The notes under the pieces were generated by a model. It had not been told where the DNA came from. It did not search any database and saw only the letters and a program-made list of their open reading frames with translations. DNA of 5,332 bases from Gammaproteobacteria bacterium (lineage in GTDB: Bacteria > Pseudomonadota > Gammaproteobacteria > Steroidobacterales > Steroidobacteraceae): positions 1 to 5,332 of the forward strand of contig PMMB01000242.1 in assembly GCA_003165495.1 (NCBI GenBank), given 5' to 3'. Both the position numbers and the translations under genes were made by a program. This document shows positions 1 to 5,332 of the stretch, in pieces (within the stretch, counting starts at the first letter, position 1; every line of letters begins with the position of its first letter).

Positions 1-900
1 ATCGGCTTTGCACTCGCGGTGCAGTCGCACTTGATTCGTCCCGAGTATTTCAATCACGACTTTCAGCTATTTCCCACCTGGCCGCGTTTCAACGTCGAAC
101 TGATGATGACGCTGTTTTGGTTCAGCATGGTCGTGCTGTTGATCCCGAAGATGCTGGGTCTGATTCACGCGTTAACGTCGAAACGCATCCGCCGTGGCAC
201 CGGCGGCGTGATCGGTGTCGCCGCGAGCTTTTTATTGGAAGTCGTCCTCTCGGCGTTGTACGCGCCGATACTCATGTTGATTCAAAGCCGGCATGTCTTT
301 GAAGTGTTCATGGGGCGCGATTCCGGCTGGAAACCGCAGCGCCGCGACAGCGGCGGCACCACCTGGTCAGATGCATGGAATTATCACAAGCGACACATGT
401 TCTTGAGTTGTGTGACTGCCGTGATCGTGTGGTTTCTCTCGCCGCCGCTGCTTGCGTGGCTATCGCCGGCGCTGCTGGGGCTTTTTCTGGCGGTGCCCTT
501 GTCGCGCGCCAGCGGCAGCGCTAGCCTTGGCAGAATTCTGTCGCTGCTGGGGCTGCTGCGCACGCCGGAGGAATTCGAGGCGCCGCCGCTGATAGCGCGC
601 CGTCTGGAATTGGTGCGCTTGGGCGTAGCATCGCCGGACGACGGACTACGCCACTTGGCGCGCAATCGCGAGTCGCGTCTGGCACACATCAACGGAAATT
701 TGGCGAGGCCTGCGGATCCGCGCGGCCACCCCGACCCGGATGCCTTCACTGCGGAACAGAAGCTGAAGGATGCCAGGTCGCTCGAAGAGGCATTGGCGTG
801 GCTGACGGCTGTTGAACGCGTTGAAGTCGCGGGCGATGCGCGATTGCTCAATCAGCTCGCACTTCTGCCGGACGCCGAGCACCCCTTGTTCTTGATTTAA
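1..900 (+). CDS. opgH: Glucans biosynthesis glucosyltransferase H, C-terminal part (5' end outside window)
   Basis: This inner-membrane enzyme polymerises glucose from UDP-glucose into the beta-1,2-linked backbone of osmoregulated periplasmic glucans and probably exports it. The reading frame is open from base 1, so the gene starts before the window. About 299 C-terminal residues are visible; E. coli OpgH has 847. The GT2 catalytic domain lies upstream and cannot be checked. Seen here are hydrophobic segments at about 105-170, 205-290 and 395-510, typical of the family's C-terminal membrane helices. Between them is the hydrophilic stretch GRDSGWKPQRRDSGGTTW, which matches the OpgH loop that reads roughly W-x-S-P-Q-R-D-D in E. 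coli. A soluble tail follows, containing LRTPEEFEAPPLIARRLE, the counterpart of the E. coli IPEEYSPPQVL region. The TAA stop is directly followed by the ribosome binding site of the next gene, which implies an operon. The family call comes from remembered similarity; there was no database search. Confidence 0.93.
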   Translation: MGFALAVQSHLIRPEYFNHDFQLFPTWPRFNVELMMTLFWFSMVVLLIPKMLGLIHALTSKRIRRGTGGVIGVAASFLLEVVLSALYAPILMLIQSRHVFEVFMGRDSGWKPQRRDSGGTTWSDAWNYHKRHMFLSCVTAVIVWFLSPPLLAWLSPALLGLFLAVPLSRASGSASLGRILSLLGLLRTPEEFEAPPLIARRLELVRLGVASPDDGLRHLARNRESRLAHINGNLARPADPRGHPDPDAFTAEQKLKDARSLEEALAWLTAVERVEVAGDARLLNQLALLPDAEHPLFLI

Positions 901-904
901 AGGA
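899..904 (+). promoter_or_regulatory. Shine-Dalgarno site of opgD overlapping the opgH stop
   Basis: The sequence AAAGGA begins inside the TAA stop of opgH and ends 8 nt before the ATG at 913. This is good spacing for a ribosome binding site and it decides the start. The overlap of stop and ribosome binding site suggests the second gene is translated by ribosomes finishing opgH. A second ATG follows immediately at 916, so the true start could be one codon later. Confidence 0.75.
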
Positions 905-912
905 CCCTACGA

Positions 913-2520
913 ATGATGGTTCGACGACGCGCAATACTCAAAACAGCCGTGGTACTGGCGGCCGGCCCATGGGCCTATCCTGAAATCGTCTCTGCCGCTC
1001 CAAGCGCCGCGGCGCCGCCGAGCCAGCCTTTCGACTATGCCTGGCTCAAGGGCCAAGCTCGCAAACTCGCCGGCAATGCCTATCAAGTCTCGCAAGATAC
1101 GCTGCCGCCGGCGATGGCGAAGCTCAGTTACGACCAATATCAATCGCTGCGCTTTCGCACGGATCACGCCCTCTGGGCCAACGCCGGGCTGGCGTTTCGC
1201 CTGCAGTTCTTTCATGTCGGCCGGAATTTTACCGAACCGGTGCGCCTTTACGAGATCGTCGACGGCCAAGCGCGCGAAATCGTCTACAACACGGCGATGT
1301 TCGAATTCGACAAGGCCGGCATCGATCCGAAATTGATGCGCGATCACGTAGGATTCGCCGGCTTTCGCGTGCAGTTCGTGACGGATTGGAAGGCCGATGT
1401 GGCCGCGTACTTGGGTGCCAGCTATTTTCGGGCGGTGGGCGGCGATACACGGCAATACGGATTGTCGGCGCGGGCACTGGCCGTGGATACGGCGTTTCCA
1501 CGTCCGGAAGAGTTTCCGCGCTTTACCGCATTCTGGTTCGAGCGGCCGGCGAAGGATTCTGGGACTCTGACTTTGTACGCGCTGATGGATTCGCCGAGCG
1601 TCGCCGGCGCGTTGCGCTTTCAGATCGCACCCGGTGGCACCCAGATCATGGACATCGACAGCGCGCTGTATCCGCGCAAGCCGATCGAGAGGTTGGGCGT
1701 AGCGCCGCTCACCAGCATGTTCTTCTACGGCAAGAACGATCGGCGCGGGGCGAATGACTGGCGGCCGGAGATCCACGATTCCGACGGCCTGTCGATGTGG
1801 ACCGGCGCCGGCGAATGGATCTGGCGGCCGTTGACGAACCCGGCGCAATTGCACTTTAGCTCCTATTTGGACGAGAACCCGCGGGGCTTCGGCCTGCTGC
1901 AGCGGGATCGTGATTTCGATCACTATCAAGACGACGGCGTGTACTACGACCGCCGGCCGAGCTTGTGGGTGGAACCCAAGCTTGGGCCAAACGGCGGCTG
2001 GGGCAAGGGCTCCGTGCAGCTGGTGGAGATCCCGACGGTGGATGAAACCCAAGATAACATCGTCGCGTTCTGGAATCCGCTCGAAAAACCCAAGCCCGGG
2101 CAGGAACTGCTGTTCAGCTACCGCCTCTATTGGGGCACGCACATGCCGTACGCATCGGCGCTCGCACAAACCATCGCGACGCGCACCGGCATCGGCGGCA
2201 CGGTGGGCCAGAAGCGCCAATACTATTCCTGGCATTTTGCCGTTGACTTCGCCGGCGGCGAACTCGGCGCCTTGGCCAAGGACGCTCCCGTCGAAGCGGT
2301 GATCACCACGTCACGCGGTCAGACCGAGCACGTCACGGCGCACTATGTCGCGGAATTTCACGGCTACCGCGCGTTGTTCGATGTTAAACCGCCCGAGGAC
2401 AGCATCGAGCCCATCGATATGCGTCTGTACTTGCGCGTCGATGGCAGACCGTTGACGGAAACGTGGATCTATCTGTGGACGCCGCCGCCCTTGAAGGAAC
2501 GCAAAGCGGCCCTGACCTAA
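913..2520 (+). CDS. opgD: Periplasmic glucan biosynthesis protein, OpgD/OpgG family, with Tat-type leader
   Basis: Periplasmic OpgG and OpgD shape the linear beta-1,2-glucan made by OpgH. The E. coli proteins define glycoside hydrolase family GH186. The 535-residue product is full length for the family (E. coli OpgG 511, OpgD 551). Residues 4-10 (RRRAILK) fit a twin-arginine motif. A hydrophobic stretch follows, with a plausible signal peptidase site near VSA at 26-28. The mature part starts with FDYAWLKGQARKLAG (40-54). Blocks shared with E. coli OpgG/OpgD include VGFAGFRVQF (146-155), LGASYFRAVG (167-176), YGLSARALAVDTA (182-194), RLGVAPLTSMF (260-270), GEWIWRPLTNP (300-310), GFGLLQRDRDF (325-335) and QLVEIPTVDETQDNIVAFW (369-387). 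The Tat leader and the YYDRRPSLWVEPK block (344-356) favour OpgD over OpgG, but the subfamily is an inference. Start at 913, supported by the AAAGGA site. The gene is convergent with ispA. Confidence 0.93.
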   Translation: MMVRRRAILKTAVVLAAGPWAYPEIVSAAPSAAAPPSQPFDYAWLKGQARKLAGNAYQVSQDTLPPAMAKLSYDQYQSLRFRTDHALWANAGLAFRLQFFHVGRNFTEPVRLYEIVDGQAREIVYNTAMFEFDKAGIDPKLMRDHVGFAGFRVQFVTDWKADVAAYLGASYFRAVGGDTRQYGLSARALAVDTAFPRPEEFPRFTAFWFERPAKDSGTLTLYALMDSPSVAGALRFQIAPGGTQIMDIDSALYPRKPIERLGVAPLTSMFFYGKNDRRGANDWRPEIHDSDGLSMWTGAGEWIWRPLTNPAQLHFSSYLDENPRGFGLLQRDRDFDHYQDDGVYYDRRPSLWVEPKLGPNGGWGKGSVQLVEIPTVDETQDNIVAFWNPLEKPKPGQELLFSYRLYWGTHMPYASALAQTIATRTGIGGTVGQKRQYYSWHFAVDFAGGELGALAKDAPVEAVITTSRGQTEHVTAHYVAEFHGYRALFDVKPPEDSIEPIDMRLYLRVDGRPLTETWIYLWTPPPLKERKAALT

Positions 2521-2557
2521 AGAGCCTCGTTGGCGGCGTGCTGGGCGCGTGCCCTGC

Positions 2558-2584
2558 GCGCGCGCTGTGCGCGCGCTGTGCGCG
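2558..2584. repeat. 11-bp GC-alternating tandem repeat with hairpin in the convergent gap
   Basis: The unit GCGCGCGCTGT occurs at 2558-2568 and again, perfectly, at 2569-2579. A partial third copy (GCGCG) runs to 2584, next to the ispA stop. The first and second GCGCGCGC (2558-2565 and 2569-2576) are self-complementary. They can form an 8-bp stem with a TGT loop on either strand. The tract lies in the 64-bp gap between the converging ends of opgD and ispA, so a two-way transcription stop is conceivable. No T-run follows on either strand, so it is not a classical intrinsic terminator. Alternating purine-pyrimidine GC tracts can also adopt Z-DNA. The repeat is seen directly; the role is a guess. 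Confidence 0.6.
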
Positions 2585-3529
2585 TCAATACTGCCGCGAC
2601 AGCAGCCAATGGGCCAGGGAGCGCAGCGATTCCGCACGATCGCCGAAAGGTGCCAGTGCATTGACCGCCTGATTGTGCAGAAGACGGACCCGTTGTTGCG
2701 AGGCCGGTATACCGACGACGGCCGGATACGTCGGTTTTGCACGTTCGCTGTCCGCTCCGGTCGCTTTGCCCAACGTCAACGCATCGCCGGTCACATCGAG
2801 CAGGTCGTCTTGAATTTGGAAGGCCAAACCTACCGCCGTCGCAAATCGCGTCAGTGCGGCATAGAGATTTGCGTCCAGGGGCGGAGCGCATTCGGCGGCC
2901 ATCAATACGCTGGCGCGAATCACAGCCCCGGTCTTGCGGGCATGCATGTCTTCCACCTGGCCGATATCGAGCCGCATGCCCTGAACGGCCAAATCGATCG
3001 CCTGACCTCCAGCCATACCAAAGGTGCCGATCGCCTGCGCCAACATATCGATCAGGCGCAGACGTATCGCTGGTGAGGCCGGAAGCTTGGGATCGCTTGC
3101 CAGCAATTGAAACGCCAGCGGCTGCAGCGCGTCGCCCACCAGCAGTGCTGTGGCCTCATCATAAGCCTTGTGGCAAGTCGGCCGTCCGCGGCGCAGATCG
3201 TCGTTATCCATCGCCGGCAAATCATCGTGTACCAGCGAGTAGACATGCACCAACTCGATGGCGCACGCCGCCGCCTCAACGTCGTCTTCCGACAGGCCCA
3301 AGGTACGCGCCGTGGCGAACAGCAATGCCGGTCGAATGCGCTTACCGCCGCCCAACACGCTGTAGCGCATGGCCTCGTGCAAGCGAGCCGGCACCTTATC
3401 GGGTTGCGGAAGGCGCGCCGCCAGCGCATATTCCATGCGCTGGCGCCAGGCTTCGAATTGCGCACCGAATTCAGCGGTATTCGCGGACTGGTCCTGCGCC
3501 CGAATGCGACGATCTGCCGCGTCGTTCAC
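2585..3529 (-). CDS. ispA: Farnesyl diphosphate synthase (short-chain polyprenyl synthase)
   Basis: This enzyme condenses isopentenyl diphosphate with dimethylallyl and then geranyl diphosphate to give farnesyl diphosphate, the precursor of squalene, hopanoids and quinone tails. The 314-residue product shows the family motifs in order: GGGKRIRP (60-67) for substrate binding, first aspartate-rich motif D102-D103-x4-D108 within HDDLPAMDNDDLRRGRPTCHK, GGQAIDL (174-180), KTG (199-201), second motif DDLLD (241-245), and KPTYP (265-269). Tyr97, five residues before the first motif, fits a C15 product. Similarity to E. coli IspA (299 residues) runs almost end to end, with about 18 extra N-terminal residues. 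The start is GTG at 3529. No in-frame ATG or GTG lies between it and an upstream stop, and the next Met (32) would cut into the fold. No strong ribosome binding site is visible. It sits 28 bp downstream of hpnH on the same strand. That suggests dedicated precursor supply for hopanoids, rather than the common dxs/xseB setting. Confidence 0.93.
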   Translation of the reverse strand: MNDAADRRIRAQDQSANTAEFGAQFEAWRQRMEYALAARLPQPDKVPARLHEAMRYSVLGGGKRIRPALLFATARTLGLSEDDVEAAACAIELVHVYSLVHDDLPAMDNDDLRRGRPTCHKAYDEATALLVGDALQPLAFQLLASDPKLPASPAIRLRLIDMLAQAIGTFGMAGGQAIDLAVQGMRLDIGQVEDMHARKTGAVIRASVLMAAECAPPLDANLYAALTRFATAVGLAFQIQDDLLDVTGDALTLGKATGADSERAKPTYPAVVGIPASQQRVRLLHNQAVNALAPFGDRAESLRSLAHWLLSRQY

Positions 3530-3557
3530 GCGAATCGACCGTCGTCGGGCTCCGGCC

Positions 3558-4691
3558 TCATGCGCTCTCCCGGCTCACGCGCTTGATCTCACTGAGCGGG
3601 ATTGCGGCGACCGTTGTAGTACGCGCGTCGGGGTTGTATTTGACGGGTAAGTCGGGCGCCATCGGGCCCACGATGCGCGGCCCGCGCATCCAGACTTTCA
3701 AGGCCTTGAGCGGATGGCTGAATGCGTCGTTGACCGCCGTGCCCTCGAATCCGCAATGCGCCATGCAGTTGTCGCAGCGCGGATTTTTACCGACGCCGTA
3801 TTTTTCCCACTCAGTGTCCTCGATCAGCGACCGGTAGCTCGGCGCGTACCCCTCATCGGAGAGCAGGTAGCAAGGCCGCTGCCAGCCGAATACGTTGTAG
3901 GTGGGATTGCTCCAAGGCGTGCACTGATAGGTCTGGTTGCCGGCGAGAAAATCCAAGAACAGCGCGGAATGATTGAACGACCACGAAATGCCTGAGGGGC
4001 GCCGGCGGCGGCTGAAAATGCTGCGAAACAGCTGCTTGCTGGCGTTGCGCCCCAGGAACACGTCCTGTTTCGGCGCATGGTGATAGCTATACCCCGGCGA
4101 CACCGTGATCCCTTCGACGCCGAGCTTCGTCGCCGTATCGAAGAATTCCGCCACGTCCTCCGGGTCCTCGCCGTTGAACAAAGTACAATTGATGGTGACG
4201 CGAAAGCCCTTGTCTTTGGCCAATTGGATCGCCGCCACCGCCTTGTCGAAGACCCCCTCTTGGCACACCGACTCGTCGTGACGTTGCCGGTTGCCGTCCA
4301 GATGAATCGAGAACGTAAGGTAGGGCGAGGGCTTGTATTCATCGATATGCTTGGAGAGCAGAATCGCGTTGGTGCATAGATAGACGAATTTCTTGCGCGC
4401 GACGATGCCGGCGACGATTTGCGGCATTTCCTTGTGAATGAGCGGTTCTCCGCCGGGAATGGACACGATGGGCGCGCCGCATTCGTCGACCGCGCGCATC
4501 GCGTCTTCCACGCTGACCCGTTTTTGGAGGATTTCCTTCGGATAATCGATCTTCCCGCAGCCGGAGCAGGCAAGATTGCATTGGAACAGAGGTTCCAACA
4601 TGAGCACGAGCGGATAACGCTTATCGCCGCGAATCTTACGCCCGGTGATATATCGGGCGACCCTATACATTTGAAGCAGTGGAATGGCCAT
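3558..4691 (-). CDS. hpnH: Adenosylhopane synthase, radical SAM protein HpnH
   Basis: HpnH joins the 5'-deoxyadenosyl group of S-adenosylmethionine to diploptene, giving adenosylhopane, the first step towards extended (C35) hopanoids. The 377-residue product begins MAIPLLQMYRVARYI, the conserved HpnH N-terminus, so the ATG at 4691 is preferred over the longer in-frame start at 4796. The radical SAM 4Fe-4S motif CNLACSGC places the cluster cysteines at 38, 42 and 45. GGEP follows at 80-83. Further family blocks are YLTFSIHLDG (124-133), SVCQEGVFD (141-149), GITVSPGYSY (194-203), LDFLAGNQTYQCTPW (246-260) and FGWQRPCYLL (268-277). The C-terminal cysteines at 306, 309 and 313 are typical of this protein. 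Only a weak ribosome binding site (GGTAAG, about 7 nt before the start) is visible. It is the first gene of a probable hpnH-ispA transcript. It diverges from hpnJ across a spacer of about 350 bp. Confidence 0.96.
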   Translation of the reverse strand: MAIPLLQMYRVARYITGRKIRGDKRYPLVLMLEPLFQCNLACSGCGKIDYPKEILQKRVSVEDAMRAVDECGAPIVSIPGGEPLIHKEMPQIVAGIVARKKFVYLCTNAILLSKHIDEYKPSPYLTFSIHLDGNRQRHDESVCQEGVFDKAVAAIQLAKDKGFRVTINCTLFNGEDPEDVAEFFDTATKLGVEGITVSPGYSYHHAPKQDVFLGRNASKQLFRSIFSRRRRPSGISWSFNHSALFLDFLAGNQTYQCTPWSNPTYNVFGWQRPCYLLSDEGYAPSYRSLIEDTEWEKYGVGKNPRCDNCMAHCGFEGTAVNDAFSHPLKALKVWMRGPRIVGPMAPDLPVKYNPDARTTTVAAIPLSEIKRVSRESA

Positions 4692-4730
4692 GCGGTATCT
4701 TACCGTGAGGGGCCTCTCAAGCCCAATTTC

Positions 4731-4740
4731 GATTGCAATC
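4731..4740. promoter_or_regulatory. Palindrome GATTGCAATC, possible operator in the hpnH/hpnJ spacer
   Basis: GATTGCAATC is a perfect 10-bp palindrome about 40 nt upstream of the hpnH start. An outer inverted pair, GCCCAA at 4721-4726 and TTGGGC at 4748-4753, brackets it, although the two dyads are not exactly concentric. The position in the divergent spacer would suit a repressor or activator site for hpnH. A palindrome of this size is expected by chance in roughly one of three such spacers, so the regulatory reading is weak. Confidence 0.25.
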
Positions 4741-4856
4741 CGAGTACTTGGGCGGGGTGATCCCGCCAAACCCGGGCCTATTCGAGTGCGAACCACGGGG
4801 TAAAGTTCCCGGCGCCGCCGGCCGCCATCTCCGTCTGCAGCGCTTCCGGGCCGGTC

Positions 4857-5045
4857 ATGCTACATTGGGCCGTGCGCATCGGGCTTTAGCTCTTTCGCAC
4901 CTGCTGGCGCTGCCGCTCGGGGACACGCTCAGCTTCGCCCTTTTAGGGCTGGGGTTTCGTCACGCGCCGCGTGCATTGGCGGGACGGCCACTTTCAAGTC
5001 ATTCGTGATGGCCGTCGAGCCGGTTGTGAGGTATTAACGCTATGA
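4857..5045 (+). pseudogene. hpnI: Remnant of hpnI 3' end (hopanoid glycosyltransferase), frame-broken
   Basis: HpnI is a membrane-bound family 2 glycosyltransferase that adds N-acetylglucosamine to bacteriohopanetetrol. Usual length is near 380-400 residues. Here only a C-terminal trace is seen, split over two frames. Bases 4901-4945 read LLALPLGDTLSFALL, resembling the family's LLPLRDLLSFA block. After a 1-base shift within 4946-4954, bases 4947-5045 read GWGFVTRRVHWRDGHFQVI, then RDGRRAGCEVLTL and a TGA stop. This resembles the family's C-terminal V-x-W-R-G-x-x-F/Y-x-V-x-x-D-G-R pattern. A further piece in the second frame, VMLHWAVRIGL (4854-4886), may be the preceding segment; joining it needs a second shift and is tentative. 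The TGA at 5043-5045 overlaps the hpnJ ATG at 5042-5044, as expected for a coupled upstream gene. There is no room for the catalytic domain before hpnH begins. A sequencing error could explain one shift but not the missing body. The left edge is uncertain. Confidence 0.68.
5028..5032 (+). promoter_or_regulatory. Shine-Dalgarno site of hpnJ
   Basis: GAGGT ends 9 nt before the ATG at 5042, a good ribosome binding site that supports this start. It lies inside the last codons of the hpnI remnant, as would be normal in an overlapping hpnI-hpnJ gene pair. Confidence 0.7.
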
Positions 5046-5332
5046 GAACTTTGTTTCTGCATCCGCCTTCATTCGATGGATTCGACGGCGGCGCGGGCGC
5101 CCGCTATCAGATGAAACGCGAGGTGCGCTCTTTCTGGTATCCGACCTGGCTCGCACAGCCGGCGGCTCTCGTCGAGGGCTCCAAGCTGATCGATGCGCCC
5201 CCGCACGACCTGAAATTCGGGGACATCGCTCCGGAGCTCAAGAACCGCGACCTGGTGGTGATGCACACCTCCACCCCATCCTTCAAATCGGACGTGAAGA
5301 CGGCCGAGATGATCAAAGCGATCAATCCGGAC
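5042..5332 (+). CDS. hpnJ: Hopanoid biosynthesis radical SAM protein HpnJ, N-terminal part (3' end outside window)
   Basis: HpnJ is a radical SAM enzyme needed to convert bacteriohopanetetrol glucosamine to the cyclitol ether, presumably by ring contraction of the amino sugar. Only 97 residues are inside the window; the full protein is usually about 470-480. The start MRTLFLHPPSFDGFDGGAGA and the blocks SFWYPTWLAQPAALVEGSKL (residues 30-49), IDAPP (50-54) and DLVVMHTSTPSF (70-81) are highly characteristic of HpnJ. This is the N-terminal region before the radical SAM core, with a fold like the cobalamin-binding domains of related enzymes. The CxxxCxxC cluster motif would lie beyond the window end, so catalytic integrity cannot be judged. 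The ATG at 5042 has a good GAGGT site. It overlaps the stop of the hpnI remnant. Confidence 0.94.
   Translation, partial: MRTLFLHPPSFDGFDGGAGARYQMKREVRSFWYPTWLAQPAALVEGSKLIDAPPHDLKFGDIAPELKNRDLVVMHTSTPSFKSDVKTAEMIKAINPD

Larger units (their letters stand above)
4692..5041. other. Divergent spacer between hpnH and hpnJ without an intact gene
   Basis: About 350 bp separate the two divergent starts. The right half carries the hpnI-like remnant. The left half (4692 to about 4850) holds the palindrome at 4731-4740 and a small inverted repeat, CGGTA-TCT-TACCG, at 4693-4705 just before the hpnH start. I see no convincing coding content there. Promoters for hpnH and hpnJ should lie here or, for hpnJ, inside the remnant. 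No clear sigma-70 -35/-10 pair stands out on either strand. Confidence 0.6.

Noticed and set aside
907..2235. Long reverse-strand frame (442 codons) opposite opgD
   Set aside because: It is the antisense shadow of a clearly conserved gene. Its composition is rich in Arg, Ala and His, it has no family motif, and long antisense frames are common in GC-rich DNA.
2737..3837. Long forward frame (366 codons) opposite ispA and the hpnH 3' end
   Set aside because: It crosses two well-supported genes on the other strand, and its Arg/Pro-rich product shows no domain. It is a shadow frame.
4692..4760. Sigma-70 promoter for hpnH (TTGGGC, 18 bp, TAAGAT)
   Set aside because: Both hexamers match the consensus poorly, and the -10 would sit only 7 nt before the start codon.
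4692..4796. N-terminal extension of hpnH to the upstream start at 4796
   Set aside because: The extra 35 residues do not resemble HpnH, whereas MAIPLLQMYRVARY at 4691 is the conserved family start. The extension would also run into the spacer.
4940..4956. Programmed frameshift site (CTTTTAGGG) allowing hpnI expression
   Set aside because: The N-terminal and catalytic parts of HpnI are absent, so recoding could not give a working enzyme. A decay mutation or sequencing error is simpler.
4733..5008. A 91-codon forward frame in the hpnH/hpnJ spacer
   Set aside because: It has no recognisable N-terminus or ribosome binding site and is rich in Arg, Gly and Ala, as GC-rich shadow frames are. Only its middle piece (LLALPLGDTLSFALL) looks meaningful, and that is explained by the hpnI remnant continuing in another frame.

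Overview
The window is GC-rich (by eye), densely coded bacterial DNA holding two cell-envelope modules. The organism is probably a proteobacterium. OpgH- and OpgD-type periplasmic glucan proteins are mainly proteobacterial, and the hopanoid genes resemble HpnH and HpnJ. I cannot place it more finely.

Layout: (1) 1-900 (+) is the 3' end of opgH, the membrane glucosyltransferase for osmoregulated periplasmic glucans (OPG). (2) 913-2520 (+) is a complete opgD/opgG-family gene with a twin-arginine-type leader, 12 bp behind opgH and probably cotranscribed with it. (3) 2521-2584 is a short convergent gap filled with a GC-alternating tandem repeat and hairpin. (4) 2585-3529 (-) is a farnesyl diphosphate synthase (ispA type). 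(5) 3558-4691 (-) is hpnH, the radical SAM adenosylhopane synthase. It lies upstream of ispA and probably shares its transcript. (6) 4692-5041 is a divergent spacer with no intact gene, but its right part looks like the decayed 3' end of hpnI. (7) 5042-5332 (+) is the 5' end of hpnJ, which runs off the window.

How the genes work together: IspA makes the C15 diphosphate that is condensed to squalene and cyclised to hopene (by genes not in this window). HpnH adds an adenosyl group to hopene to start the side chain of extended hopanoids. HpnI, HpnK and HpnJ normally turn bacteriohopanetetrol (BHT) into BHT glucosamine and then BHT cyclitol ether. The OPG genes modify the periplasm in response to osmolarity.

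The most notable observation is the hpnI-like remnant before hpnJ. Its predicted stop codon overlaps the hpnJ start codon (ATGA), as in a coupled hpnI-hpnJ operon. The body of hpnI is missing, however, and the remaining reading frame is broken by at least one frameshift. I saw no tRNA, rRNA, CRISPR array, insertion sequence or phage gene. I found no convincing novel defence or mobile system.
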